Below are positions 15,358 through 24,220 of a stretch of DNA of 64,000 nucleotides, in pieces (position 1 is the first letter of the stretch; each line of letters begins with the position of its first letter). Under the pieces are notes generated by a model. That model was not told where the DNA came from and did not search any database. It saw only the letters and a program-made list of their open reading frames with translations. A program made the position numbers and the translations under genes. The stretch comes from Saprospiraceae bacterium (GTDB lineage Bacteria > Bacteroidota > Bacteroidia > Chitinophagales > Saprospiraceae). The stretch is taken from NCBI GenBank assembly GCA_016715465.1, contig JADKAA010000024.1, positions 620,001 to 684,000 of the forward strand, read 5' to 3'.

Positions 15358-17850
15358 TTAGTCCAGGCCAAAAATATTTTCAAAGAAGGTACTAAAACCA
15401 AGTCTTATGCCCTGGTCTTTGTATGTGCCGTTGGCAAAGCTCCAGAAATAGTCGATCCGCATTACATCAATGACGCCTATTTTGATGCCTTCTATACCTA
15501 TTCCTGGTTCAATGTACTTAAGGTCTGAGCGGATGAGCCCGGCGCAGCTCACTATGCCGGTAATGCCCAGCTTATTGACCAGAGGGATTTTGTCAAAGAT
15601 GAAGCCATCAAAATGATGTTCCATCCAGCCGGCGACATATGCATTCTGGGAAGAAAACGCGTACTCAGTTTGCAGCTTGAATGTCTGCAAATACGGTGAA
15701 CGGAATCCACCCACAAGGTCATTGCCCTTGAAATGAAAGTAATCGGCAAACTGAAGTTTGGGCTTGCCCAGGAAGGTTCCCCCTTCTACGCTGTACAATA
15801 AGTAGCCAAAAATACGCAAGGCAATGTGGTTGTCAATGAGCGTGAACTTTAACCGGGTAAAATCTGCATCACCCGATTTCAGGGCAATGGCTTTTTCATA
15901 GGTAAGATATAGTGTAGGCCAACCTCCGCTCATCCTTACCTTATACCCCGGATAGGTCTGGTATTTCTGGCCTGCTGTCCATTTAAGTGTGATGCTGTGT
16001 TTGAATATACGGTCGGAAAAATTGAAGTCCGAATCTGGCAGATTCTGCGGATTATTTGGGGCATAAGACCAGGATTTCCGGAACCAACTGAAATTTGTCC
16101 TATTGTCAAGGTCTCGCCGGTGGGCAAAGGAAATATTGGCACCAGCAGAAAAACCATTGAACAATTCCATGCCCCAGCTACCTTCGATAAATTTTTTTTC
16201 AAAAAGTCTGGCGACGTTGTATTTATAGGTGAGACTGTAAAAAGTGTTACCCAAAGGGGAGATCAATCCTGCTTCATTGTATTGATAGTAGTCCTTACCA
16301 AATTTAAGTCTTATGGAAGCCTGGTTTTTGATGTCATAATTCCACCTGCTGTCAAGGTGCCATTTTGTAGATTTATCCACGAAGCCGTACCTCACTTCTC
16401 CTTTTATATTATACACATTATACCCATCTGCATTGGATTTCCTGGTAAATGGTCTAAGTGAAAAATTGGTGCCTTCCACGGCATTGAATTGAAAGGTGGA
16501 CAATGGAGCCGTGATACCGTAGCTTCTTTTTTTTGACGATTGGGTTGCGGTGTACCCAAATAAAATATCACCCCATTTAAATTTATTGTTTGCCCTGTCC
16601 ACAGAATCCATGTATGTGGGTGAAGAAATCACCCTGGCGATGGAATCTTTTCTTACATAATCCCTGGCCTCTTCAATCGTTAATGGAATCGGACGGTTTT
16701 CAGACCAAAAGGTAGAATCATTTTTTATGGCATCGTCTTTTACCTTAAAAACTTCGCTTCCAAAATGTTTTTTCTCAAAAACAGGATTCAGGTCGTAGTT
16801 TTTAAAGATGTAATTAAAATTTCCCCTGGATTTAAATGAAAAGATGCTTACCTGAAATTCAATGTGCTGCGTGATCAGGGGCCAGTATTTTCCCCCGGCC
16901 ACCGGTACAAATACCTGGCGTATGTGTATGGTATCCAGTACAGGATTTTTTATGGCTGTGCCGGTAATACTCAAATCCAGTTTATTCAGGTTAAATAAGC
17001 TGTCATTGATGTGGATGAAACCACTGAAACATGGCCGGAAACCGGAATTTGGTTTCACTTTAATTTTGTACACCAGATTTCCCAGTTCATCTTCATATTG
17101 ATCATAAAGATAAAATCGGTAAAACTGAAAAGCATTGTCAGCCAATGGACTTACCAATTCGCGAAAAAGGTGAATGTTTTCTCTGTAAAAGTTAAAATTG
17201 GCATAACTGAATTGATTGACACTAATGCCCCTGTCTTCTCCACTCACCTTGGAAGAAACAAGTTCTTCTTTGTATTTACCCGTAGGATCAAAACTGACCG
17301 CCGATATGGATTCCGAAAAATACAAGATACCCTGTCTGGCTGAGTCGAGAATGCCATCCATGGATCCCAGTTTCTGGCCCATAAAACTGTGCGGGGCATC
17401 TACAATTTTCATCAAGGCCTTGATATACAATTCTGCTTTGTAGGCCGGAAAGTTCTGATAAAAAAAACTCCTGCGGGCAATGGCCTTTCGCATGATTTCC
17501 ACGGCAGGATCCTCACCTGCCAAAATTTCAATTTCACTCATCTTGAATTCCTCAGGCACCATTGTGATGATGAGTTCGGTCTGGTAGGGCATCGATATTT
17601 TTTTGGAAACAGATCTGTATCCCAGGAATTGAAATGCAACGGTATGTTCACCAGGACTAAGCTCCAGCTCAAAATATCCTTCTTCATTGGTAAGGGTGCC
17701 ATTGCTGGTACCCAAATCGTACACAGAAGCAAAGGCCAATGAAAAACCTTGCTCGTCGGTGACTCTGCCTTTAAGTTTGCTTTGTGCCTGAATTGAGAAA
17801 AAATTGGCACTGGTAATATATAAACAATAGATAGTAATAAGTATACGCAT
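15358..17850 (-). CDS. DUF5686 / carboxypeptidase-regulatory-like outer-membrane protein
   Basis: An 830-residue exported protein. A signal peptide (residues 1-22, ...FFSIQAQ) is followed by a CarboxypepD_reg-like beta-sandwich (about 25-105: LKGRVTDEQGFSLAFASVYDLGTSNGTLTNEEGYFEL) and then a DUF5686 region up to the C terminus, which has many amphipathic strands and resembles an outer-membrane barrel with a plug. DUF5686 proteins are widespread in Bacteroidota and sit in the outer membrane; their role is unknown. The ATG at 17850 is preferred to the TTG two codons earlier. A TAnnTTTG box ends only 3 bp before this ATG. Single-gene unit by layout. Confidence 0.85.
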   Translation of the reverse strand: MRILITIYCLYITSANFFSIQAQSKLKGRVTDEQGFSLAFASVYDLGTSNGTLTNEEGYFELELSPGEHTVAFQFLGYRSVSKKISMPYQTELIITMVPEEFKMSEIEILAGEDPAVEIMRKAIARRSFFYQNFPAYKAELYIKALMKIVDAPHSFMGQKLGSMDGILDSARQGILYFSESISAVSFDPTGKYKEELVSSKVSGEDRGISVNQFSYANFNFYRENIHLFRELVSPLADNAFQFYRFYLYDQYEDELGNLVYKIKVKPNSGFRPCFSGFIHINDSLFNLNKLDLSITGTAIKNPVLDTIHIRQVFVPVAGGKYWPLITQHIEFQVSIFSFKSRGNFNYIFKNYDLNPVFEKKHFGSEVFKVKDDAIKNDSTFWSENRPIPLTIEEARDYVRKDSIARVISSPTYMDSVDRANNKFKWGDILFGYTATQSSKKRSYGITAPLSTFQFNAVEGTNFSLRPFTRKSNADGYNVYNIKGEVRYGFVDKSTKWHLDSRWNYDIKNQASIRLKFGKDYYQYNEAGLISPLGNTFYSLTYKYNVARLFEKKFIEGSWGMELFNGFSAGANISFAHRRDLDNRTNFSWFRKSWSYAPNNPQNLPDSDFNFSDRIFKHSITLKWTAGQKYQTYPGYKVRMSGGWPTLYLTYEKAIALKSGDADFTRLKFTLIDNHIALRIFGYLLYSVEGGTFLGKPKLQFADYFHFKGNDLVGGFRSPYLQTFKLQTEYAFSSQNAYVAGWMEHHFDGFIFDKIPLVNKLGITGIVSCAGLIRSDLKYIEPGIGIEGIKIGVIDVMRIDYFWSFANGTYKDQGIRLGFSTFFENIFGLD

Positions 17851-17853
17851 ATA

Positions 17854-17861
17854 CAAATATA
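17854..17861 (-). promoter_or_regulatory. -7 box directly before the DUF5686 start
   Basis: Reads TATATTTG on the minus strand and ends 3 bp before the ATG at 17850. If functional, the mRNA would be leaderless or nearly so. No -33 TTG partner is clear. Confidence 0.35.
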
Positions 17862-17992
17862 ATCATATTAGAGTAAAATACTGTTGTGTTTGACCTCTAA
17901 AGATACCCGTTCAATGATGCGGCTTTTCTTTCACCTCAAATTAACGGCATTTTTGAAAAACAATGGTGATATTTGCGAAAAAAGAGGATCAA

Positions 17993-18538
17993 ATGAGTTT
18001 AGAACTGGGAGGTCTTATCAGCAAGGCCAGTGCATATAAAAATGTAGTTGCCAATACTTTAAAATACCGTGAGTTATGGCACAGCGGACTGAAGCCATTG
18101 GTGGTATCTACTTTTGAGGAAATCATCTTAAAAACGGAGATCAGGGCCGAGGTAAAGATTCAGGATAAGATCGAAAATCTGGAAGCCATAGTACTTGATC
18201 TGGGAAAGTCCAGCAGTGGCATCAGCGAGAACATAGACGACTCAGGTGTAAAAAGAACCATGATCAAAAGCAATGGTTCCCTCATCTATCAGCAATTGTT
18301 CAACGGCAAAATCATGGTCATGATCATGAGTCCTCACATTGAAGGGTACGGCGAACCAAAATCACCAAGAATGCTGGAAATACTGCGTCCGGATGAATTG
18401 AAGGTACCATTTATCCTTCGTCATGTGGAAACCCTTTTTAAAGAAATTACGGAGTGGGAGGATTATGACGACGAGGAACCCAGCAAGACAGCCATCGGCT
18501 TTCAACCCATAGGTTACAACAGGACAGATGAAATTTAG
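17993..18538 (+). CDS. Conserved hypothetical protein, about 181 aa
   Basis: A soluble, mixed alpha/beta protein without signal or membrane segment. I do not recognise a family. It has a central ...MVMIMSPHIEGYGEPKSPRMLEILRPDEL segment and an acidic C terminus (EDYDDEEPSK). The ATG at 17993 is chosen because it follows a GAGGA purine stretch; an earlier start at 17963 would add ten residues. It is the first gene of a three-gene plus-strand unit with a small membrane protein (11-bp overlap) and an MscS-type channel. Function unknown. Confidence 0.65.
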   Translation: MSLELGGLISKASAYKNVVANTLKYRELWHSGLKPLVVSTFEEIILKTEIRAEVKIQDKIENLEAIVLDLGKSSSGISENIDDSGVKRTMIKSNGSLIYQQLFNGKIMVMIMSPHIEGYGEPKSPRMLEILRPDELKVPFILRHVETLFKEITEWEDYDDEEPSKTAIGFQPIGYNRTDEI

Positions 18539-18932
18539 TCCGGATACAAAAACACTGTTGTTTTTTCATGGTATCTTCAGCCTCCTGGAAGGTGGATTTC
18601 TGCTGCTCATGCCTGTATGGCTGGCCGGGCCGTCGCCCAACAATGAAATATATGGCCTGATCCGGACAATGGCCATCATGGCCTTTGCCGTGGGAGGCTC
18701 CGGCTTTGTGTTGTATAAAGTGTTTGTTTATGTGGACACTTTCCGCAAGCTGATGTTGTTTTTTATGGCCTATCACCTCGTTATGGGTTTGCACCTCCAT
18801 CAGCTCGCATCGTCTTCCAGCCTCTCGACCTCCTGGGTTTCGTGGTTGCATTTTGTAATGACTTTTGTTTTTTTGTGGGTTTATTTTAATAAAAAAAATA
18901 GATTTGAAGCCGATAACCTCTCCGAAGAATGA
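18528..18932 (+). CDS. Small four-helix membrane protein
   Basis: A 134-residue polytopic membrane protein with four hydrophobic segments (about 9-30, 42-65, 72-90, 100-120), a His-rich short loop (YHLVMGLHLHQL) and a charged tail. No family recognised. It overlaps the upstream hypothetical gene by 11 bp and the MscS gene by 4 bp (ATGA), so the three are probably translated together. A role with the mechanosensitive channel is possible but unproven. Confidence 0.65.
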   Translation: MKFSPDTKTLLFFHGIFSLLEGGFLLLMPVWLAGPSPNNEIYGLIRTMAIMAFAVGGSGFVLYKVFVYVDTFRKLMLFFMAYHLVMGLHLHQLASSSSLSTSWVSWLHFVMTFVFLWVYFNKKNRFEADNLSEE

Positions 18933-19780
18933 CCAGGGTACTTAAAATATTGTTCATGCTGCTGCTGCTGGCCCTGGCCATATACTGGCGGTTTTTTTAT
19001 GACATAGAAGTAAGCACCGGTAAGCTGAGAATTTTAAATACCTTGCTCAGTGTTTTCATCATGCTGCTTTTGTTTCGTATCATCATAGACCTCATTGCGT
19101 TGTGGTATAAGATTGATCGCAAACACGGTTCCGGCAGACTGCGTGACAACCTGATCGTAGGGTTGTCCAATTTATTTAGTATTTTTTCAGGTATTGCCAT
19201 CAGCCTGGGCATGTTGTCCGTCTTTGGCCTCAATCCCACTGAAGTTTTTACTTCGCTGAGCATCGTCGCCGCCGCACTGGCCATCATTTCGAAAGATTTT
19301 ATTGCGGAGATAATCGTAGGTCTTTTCAACGGATTTTCCACCAAGATAGAATTGGACGATTATATAAAGGTGGGTGATCAAAAGGGAAAAATAATAGACA
19401 TTGGCCTTCAGAAAGTAACCCTCATGAACGATGACGATGACATAATCTACATTCCCAACCTGAGATTTTATTATGCCGATATCATTAATTATACCAAGCG
19501 CGACATCAGGAGAATGAATGTGGAATTTCATGTGGATCCCAGGTATCTTGAAAAATTGAGTATGCTTGAAAAATCACTTTCGGATACGTTAAAAGAATTT
19601 GAAGATTTTCTGGATATGGACACCCATGAACTGAAAGTGGTAAATATCCAGCGGGAAAGTGTGGAATTAAAATTTCAATACACTTTAAAATCTGTGTCCA
19701 GGGATATACAGCGTCAAATCCGGAAAAAAATCATGAAAAAAGTGCTGGAGAGCATCACGGATAATAAACCGGTGGTTTAG
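18929..19780 (+). CDS. MscS-family mechanosensitive ion channel
   Basis: A 283-residue inner-membrane protein. Three or four N-terminal helices (about 5-25, 32-52, 75-100, 105-125) precede the conserved pore helix (LSIVAAALAIISKDFIAEIIVGLFNGF, about 108-135) and the beta domain (IELDDYIKVGDQKGKIIDIGLQKVTLMNDDDDIIYIPN), then a C-terminal alpha/beta domain. MscS channels open under membrane tension and release solutes on osmotic downshock. It converges with paaD and shares 4 bp at the stop codons. Confidence 0.9.
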   Translation: MTRVLKILFMLLLLALAIYWRFFYDIEVSTGKLRILNTLLSVFIMLLLFRIIIDLIALWYKIDRKHGSGRLRDNLIVGLSNLFSIFSGIAISLGMLSVFGLNPTEVFTSLSIVAAALAIISKDFIAEIIVGLFNGFSTKIELDDYIKVGDQKGKIIDIGLQKVTLMNDDDDIIYIPNLRFYYADIINYTKRDIRRMNVEFHVDPRYLEKLSMLEKSLSDTLKEFEDFLDMDTHELKVVNIQRESVELKFQYTLKSVSRDIQRQIRKKIMKKVLESITDNKPVV

Positions 19781-20283
19781 TGACACTTAAAATAATCAAA
19801 GGGTTCGAGACAAGCCAGACATCTGTACAATGACTTGCATGCCGTACTTCCAAATAAAGACACCATTTCGGTGTTGGCTGAATCACACAATGGGCAGTGA
19901 ATTACTTTTGCGCCGCCCCTGAGGAAAGAAATGTCTGAAGTTTTTTCAACAGGTGGTGCAATGCCGTATGCTTTTAGTTTTCTTTTACCTTCTTCCGTAA
20001 GCCAGTCTGTTGTCCAGGGTGGCGACAGTACGTATGTTATGTCAATTTTAGTGAATCCTGCCGACTTCAGTGCTTCTCCAATATAAGCCTTTATCATATC
20101 CGTGGCAGGACAGCCGCTATAGGTCGGCGTAATTTCGATTTGTGCAGTTCCATCGGGTGCCAGCGTGGCTTTTCTAACAATGCCCAGATCCATTATGCTA
20201 AGCACAGGAATTTCAGGGTCAGCTACCGTCTCCAGGATGGAGGCCAGGAAGGGGTCAATTTGGGTCAAATGCATTTTTCGCAT
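19777..20283 (-). CDS. paaD: PaaD-like protein (MIP18/DUF59 plus zinc-ribbon tail)
   Basis: A 168-residue cytosolic protein. Residues about 12-90 are a MIP18/DUF59 domain (VADPEIPVLSIMDLGIVR, TPTYSGCPATDMIKA). Residues 125-168 hold four Cys pairs (CPLCDS, ACKSLYRCLACLEPFDYFKCH), the tail specific to PaaD/PaaJ of the phenylacetyl-CoA epoxidase cluster. PaaD is thought to mature the iron centre of that oxygenase. Here no paaA, B, C or E is next to it; instead it follows a Fur-family gene with a 19-bp overlap. It could have a general Fe-S or iron-insertion role. Identity of the family is clear, the pathway role is not. Confidence 0.88.
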   Translation of the reverse strand: MRKMHLTQIDPFLASILETVADPEIPVLSIMDLGIVRKATLAPDGTAQIEITPTYSGCPATDMIKAYIGEALKSAGFTKIDITYVLSPPWTTDWLTEEGKRKLKAYGIAPPVEKTSDISFLRGGAKVIHCPLCDSANTEMVSLFGSTACKSLYRCLACLEPFDYFKCH

Positions 20284-20681
20284 TTACCTGTCATGGTAAT
20301 ATTCTGGCCGGTTACCACAAAATTACCCGGAATTTGTATTTCGGGAATTTCAACATTTTCTACACAAAAAGTGAGGTGACAATTTAAACACTGAAAATGT
20401 ATGTGTGCATGATGTTCATGGTGCTGCTGCTCTATACATTTGGCTTCGCATAAGGCATATTTGGTGTTGCCATCCAGATCTGTAATGCGATGTATGAGTC
20501 CTTTTTCTTCAAAAGCCTTTAATGTGCGGTAAAGGGTGATGCGATCCAGATCGTTGAACTGAATTTCAATTTCGGCATTGCCAAGGGCATGGGTAGCTTC
20601 AGAAAATATTTCCATAATCCTCAGTCTTACCGGCGTAGCCTTTAGGTTGGCTTTTTTTAAGTATGTATTTGAATTTGACAT
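20265..20681 (-). CDS. Fur-family metal-responsive transcriptional regulator
   Basis: A 138-residue DNA-binding repressor. Residues about 8-80 form the winged helix (LKATPVRLRIMEIFSEATHALGNAEIE..., DRITLYRTLKAFEEKGLIHRI). The metal-binding part has HHEHHAHIHFQC (about 101-112), a CLNC zinc pair and a CEKCI tail, the layout of Fur/Zur/PerR proteins. Which metal or signal it senses cannot be told. It overlaps paaD by 19 bp and so is probably co-transcribed with it, suggesting iron or zinc control of PaaD. A TAnnTTTG box lies 20 bp upstream. Confidence 0.9.
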   Translation of the reverse strand: MSNSNTYLKKANLKATPVRLRIMEIFSEATHALGNAEIEIQFNDLDRITLYRTLKAFEEKGLIHRITDLDGNTKYALCEAKCIEQQHHEHHAHIHFQCLNCHLTFCVENVEIPEIQIPGNFVVTGQNITMTGKCEKCI

Positions 20682-20700
20682 GAACTATATGGCTACAATG

Positions 20701-20708
20701 CAAAATTA
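20701..20708 (-). promoter_or_regulatory. -7 box for the fur-paaD unit
   Basis: Reads TAATTTTG on the minus strand, a full match to TAnnTTTG, ending 19 bp before the Fur-family ATG at 20681. A TTG (minus strand) at 20733-20735 is 24 bp away, slightly far for a -33 box. Confidence 0.4.
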
Positions 20709-20868
20709 AAGAAAAGGTTTGAAAGAAAGGGTCAATTTCACACCTTCCGGGCATTCCCATCAACATATTCAGGAAACCTGACTGATAATTTGATAAAATG
20801 AAACAAACTTTTGGAAAAGACTGCAATCGCAAATCCCTGCTTCAAATATAATAAAGCAGCCAAAGTGT

Positions 20869-21579
20869 TCAATGTTTGTTTCTTTGAGACATCATGACCA
20901 GCATTGCACCGGAAACAAGGTCCACAAACACATGTATGACCACTACAAGTAATAGTGATCCCGACAAAATGTATATGCCTCCAAATAAAAGGGAGATGGC
21001 TGTAATTTTAAGTACTGCAAACCAACCCTGGTACAAATGACTGACGGCAAAAATCGCTGACGGCAATATCAGGGCAATGGCAGTGGCATAAATACTGCCT
21101 GAAAACAATTCACGGACATAGTTGACCATAAATCCTCTGAATATTACTTCTTCACAGGTACCTGCAGCCAGGGCAAGGATGACAAAGTGGCGGTAATCAT
21201 CCCAGGAGGTAGGCATTATATGGCCCATTTCCGTGATGTTGTCGGGAGACTTTTTGGCTTGGAAATAGGAAAAAAGTGTATCCGCTGCATAAATGGCGAT
21301 GATAATGCCACAAAGCACAATGACCATGGTATCCATCACAGGCAGGATAAAGCCCAATGTATCAAATGACCTGTAGGTTACATTCCACAAAGTGAGCACC
21401 ATGAGGGCTCCAATGAAAAGCATGAGACTATTGGAGTAATAAATGTGTTTCTTTGGGGGAAGGCCATTCCTGTAGTTTTCTTCATCCTCCTCCTTTGGTC
21501 TTTCAGACAGGAAAGCCATCGCTGGAAAAACAATGCCGATGATGAAAAAGAACAAATGATCAAACCAAGTGACATTCAT
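20869..21579 (-). CDS. CPBP-family intramembrane metalloprotease
   Basis: A 236-residue membrane protein with six to seven hydrophobic segments. The CPBP/Abi (type II CAAX prenyl protease) motifs are present: EEVIFRG at about 143-149 with the catalytic Glu pair and Arg, FAVSHLYQGW with a metal-binding His, and a HVFVD motif near the C terminus. Bacterial members are used in processing or protection against peptides; substrate unknown. It is separated by about 70 bp from the upstream MFS gene on the same strand and may share its transcript. Confidence 0.85.
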   Translation of the reverse strand: MNVTWFDHLFFFIIGIVFPAMAFLSERPKEEDEENYRNGLPPKKHIYYSNSLMLFIGALMVLTLWNVTYRSFDTLGFILPVMDTMVIVLCGIIIAIYAADTLFSYFQAKKSPDNITEMGHIMPTSWDDYRHFVILALAAGTCEEVIFRGFMVNYVRELFSGSIYATAIALILPSAIFAVSHLYQGWFAVLKITAISLLFGGIYILSGSLLLVVVIHVFVDLVSGAMLVMMSQRNKH

Positions 21580-21648
21580 ACCTGCTGTAAACTAAATTGA
21601 GGTGCAAAGAAAGCCAGATTTTGTGGTTTTTTAGCTACAATGTTCATT

Positions 21649-22941
21649 TTATTGCTTTATGCTGCTCCGCGAAACAACTTTTACCTTTGCAATGAAGAAG
21701 ATACTGGTTAAAAACAAACTGGCCAGCACAAGTACTGCGTATCGCATGTTTCCTGTCATTTGATAAACAACGCCGAAGAGCAGCGTTCCCCCTACTATTG
21801 ACAGTTTGTACAAAACATCATACAAACTAAAATAAGAAGTAACATCTGTTTCAGCATTTTCTTTCAATAACAACTTGGAGTACGTAGCGCGAGACAAAGC
21901 CTGGATACCACCCAGTACAAGCCCTACCAGGGCAGCAGTAAGGTAAAACATCATTTTAGATTGCGTAAAATAGGCAAGTACGCAGATAAATATCCAAATG
22001 ACAATCTGTATGATGAGGGTATTTCTATTGCCCATAAATCCTGAAAGTCGGGCAAAAAACATAGCCCCTGCTATGGCGATCAACTGGATGATCAGTACTA
22101 CAAGGATAAGTTCGCCAGTCTCCATGTGCAACTCCTGTTCTGCAAAGATGGTGGCCAGATAAATGACCGTCTGCACGCCGGCACTGTAGAGGAAAAAGCC
22201 AATGAGGAAACGCATGACATCGCTGCGATGGATGGCATCCTTGAAGACTTTTCGGATTTCGGTATAACCACTGCTGATAAAACCCTTTCGAATCGAAGTC
22301 CGGTTGTCTTTGGGTAAATTTTTAAACGTGATCTGGGCAAATCCTATCCACCATAAGCCTACCAGTAAAAACCCTATTCTGGAAGGGAGATAAGCATCTT
22401 CTATGTCAAACCATTCCGGCTTTTGAATCATGAACAAAATGAATATCAACAACAAGACACTGCCGATATAGCCATAGGAATACCCCTTGGCACTTACCCG
22501 GTCATATTGGTCCTCGGTGGCAATAATGGGAAGGTAAGAATCGTAAAATACCAGACTGCCGGCAAAGCCAATGGTAGCCAAAATAAAGGCTGTGGTGCCA
22601 AGCCACCAAAGATCGGCAGCACCATTAAAAAAATAAAGGGCCATGCAGTTTAATGAACCAATCAGGGTAAATGTCTTCAAAAAAAACATGCGCCTGCCGC
22701 TGATGTCCGCAATGCCTGACAGGATAGGTGAAAGGGCGGCAATGATGATGTACGAAAAAGACACGGAAAAGGAATATAAAGCTGCATTGCTGAATGAAAA
22801 ACCAAATAAATCTATAACCGGGGGCGTAGCTTTGACAAAATAAGTGGGAAAAATGGCTGTTGAGATCACAAGAGAATAAGCCGAATTTGCCCAATCAAAT
22901 ATTGCCCATGATCGCAATACCTTTTTGTTGTTTTTTTCCAT
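21649..22941 (-). CDS. MFS transporter, UMF1/Atg22-like
   Basis: A 430-residue inner-membrane permease with 12 predicted membrane segments. The N terminus SWAIFDWANSAYSLVISTAIFPTYF is the signature of the UMF1 (Atg22-like) branch of the major facilitator superfamily; other features are ISGRRMFFLK in the 2-3 loop and GLVLGGIQALSRATYSKLL in the second half. Members are thought to export amino acids or other small solutes; the substrate here is unknown. A TAnnTTTG box lies 28 bp before the ATG. Confidence 0.9.
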   Translation of the reverse strand: MEKNNKKVLRSWAIFDWANSAYSLVISTAIFPTYFVKATPPVIDLFGFSFSNAALYSFSVSFSYIIIAALSPILSGIADISGRRMFFLKTFTLIGSLNCMALYFFNGAADLWWLGTTAFILATIGFAGSLVFYDSYLPIIATEDQYDRVSAKGYSYGYIGSVLLLIFILFMIQKPEWFDIEDAYLPSRIGFLLVGLWWIGFAQITFKNLPKDNRTSIRKGFISSGYTEIRKVFKDAIHRSDVMRFLIGFFLYSAGVQTVIYLATIFAEQELHMETGELILVVLIIQLIAIAGAMFFARLSGFMGNRNTLIIQIVIWIFICVLAYFTQSKMMFYLTAALVGLVLGGIQALSRATYSKLLLKENAETDVTSYFSLYDVLYKLSIVGGTLLFGVVYQMTGNMRYAVLVLASLFLTSIFFIAKVKVVSRSSIKQ

Positions 22942-22968
22942 TATGCTTTTTGCTTATAATAATTTGGA

Positions 22969-22976
22969 CAAACCTA
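22969..22976 (-). promoter_or_regulatory. -7 box for the UMF1 transporter gene
   Basis: Reads TAGGTTTG on the minus strand, a full match to TAnnTTTG, ending 27 bp before the ATG at 22941. No clear -33 partner. Confidence 0.4.
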
Positions 22977-23087
22977 AGCATATTTTCAGTAAATAACTAA
23001 CTGCGAACTTTGATTTGGTTTACTAATGTTCCCTGAAATTGAACCCGATGTCCTAAAAAGGCGTTGATTTAGTTTAAAACCAAGTAA

Positions 23088-23387
23088 ATGAAATTCAATG
23101 ATATCATAGACTCAGATGTTCCCGTTTTACTGGACTTTTATGCCGATTGGTGTGGACCCTGTAAACAACTTACCCCCATTATTCAGGAAGTTAAAAATGA
23201 GATGGGCGGTGAGGTTAAGATTGTAAAGATTGATGTTGACCGCAATGAGTCTCTGGCCCAAAAACTTCAGGTGATGAGCATACCCACCGTAGCCATCTAC
23301 CGGAATGGCAAAATGCAATGGCGGGCTGCGGGGGTGCAGTCAAAGAAAGTGCTCATTTCAAAGATCAAAGAGATTGCCGCCTTATGA
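23088..23387 (+). CDS. trxA: Thioredoxin
   Basis: A 99-residue cytosolic thioredoxin. The redox motif WCGPC is at residues 21-25, preceded by LLDFYADW, and the cis-proline segment MSIPTVAIYRNG lies near 63-74. It reduces protein disulfides using NADPH through thioredoxin reductase, which is not in this window. It overlaps pdxH by 4 bp (ATGA), so the two are expressed together. The length is slightly short of the usual 105-110 residues but all core elements are present. Confidence 0.92.
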   Translation: MKFNDIIDSDVPVLLDFYADWCGPCKQLTPIIQEVKNEMGGEVKIVKIDVDRNESLAQKLQVMSIPTVAIYRNGKMQWRAAGVQSKKVLISKIKEIAAL

Positions 23388-24028
23388 TGAGGGACATCGC
23401 CGCCATGCGCGAACAATACGCCAATGAACCTTTGGATATAAAGGACGTTGAAACTGATCCTTTCAGGGAGTTCCACAAATGGTTTGATGAAGCCTGCAAT
23501 GCAGAAGTAAGGGAGCCTAATGCCATGACACTGGCCACCGTGGACGCAGACGGTTTGCCCGACGCCAGGGTAGTTTTGCTCAAAGAACTTGACGACAAAG
23601 GCTTTGTATTTTATACCAACAGGACAAGTACAAAGGGGCACCAGATCGACCTAAAACCGTTTGGTTGTCTGGTTTTTTCCTGGCTAGAACTGGGACGACA
23701 GGTGCGAATCCGGGGACCCATCGAAAAAAGCCCCGAAGACAAAGCGGAGTCATACTTTCAAAGCCGGCCGCGCGACAGCCAGATTGGAGCCTGGTCTTCA
23801 CCGCAAAGCAAGGTGATTCAGGACAGAGAAAGCCTGGAAATTATGGTAGAAGAAACATCTGCCCTCTTTGAAGGCAAAGAGGTCCTGCCCAAACCACCTT
23901 ATTGGGGTGGTTATCTGTTGGTCCCAGAGGAAATAGAATTTTGGCAGGGCCGGCGAAGCAGGCTTCACGACAGGATTAAGTATCGCAGGGAAGATGGCAT
24001 ATGGCAGCGATTCAGACTGGCACCATAG
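23384..24028 (+). CDS. pdxH: Pyridoxamine 5'-phosphate oxidase
   Basis: A 214-residue FMN enzyme that oxidises pyridoxine or pyridoxamine phosphate to PLP. It shows the split-barrel FMN-binding part (AMTLATVDADGLPDARVVLLKELDDKGFVFYTN, RQVRIRGPIEKS) and the C-terminal dimerisation signature FWQGRRSRLHDRIKYRR...W. The start is ATG 23384 in an ATGATGA overlap with the thioredoxin stop, or 3 bp later; a longer frame from 23318 would lie inside trxA and is not family-like. The length matches other PNPOx enzymes. Confidence 0.93.
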   Translation: MMRDIAAMREQYANEPLDIKDVETDPFREFHKWFDEACNAEVREPNAMTLATVDADGLPDARVVLLKELDDKGFVFYTNRTSTKGHQIDLKPFGCLVFSWLELGRQVRIRGPIEKSPEDKAESYFQSRPRDSQIGAWSSPQSKVIQDRESLEIMVEETSALFEGKEVLPKPPYWGGYLLVPEEIEFWQGRRSRLHDRIKYRREDGIWQRFRLAP

Positions 24029-24138
24029 TCTCCTCGAAAGACTCCCCATTTCAGGTAAAATCCGTCGCCATTTGAAAGTGCGCCAACAGGCATTTATCTG
24101 ATTGGACATGATGTAAAGGGCTAAAAAAGCCAGGTTGG

Positions 24139-24146
24139 TAGATTTG
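24139..24146 (+). promoter_or_regulatory. -7 box upstream of clpB
   Basis: TAGATTTG matches TAnnTTTG, 75 bp before the clpB ATG at 24221. No TTG at the -33 distance. A second, weaker near-match lies closer to the gene. Confidence 0.3.
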
Positions 24147-24220
24147 TGGCCTTCAAGCCCTGAATGGCCGGGATTTTTTTCAGGAATTGCCTTATCTTCG
24201 GTCCTCAATACTTTGGATCA

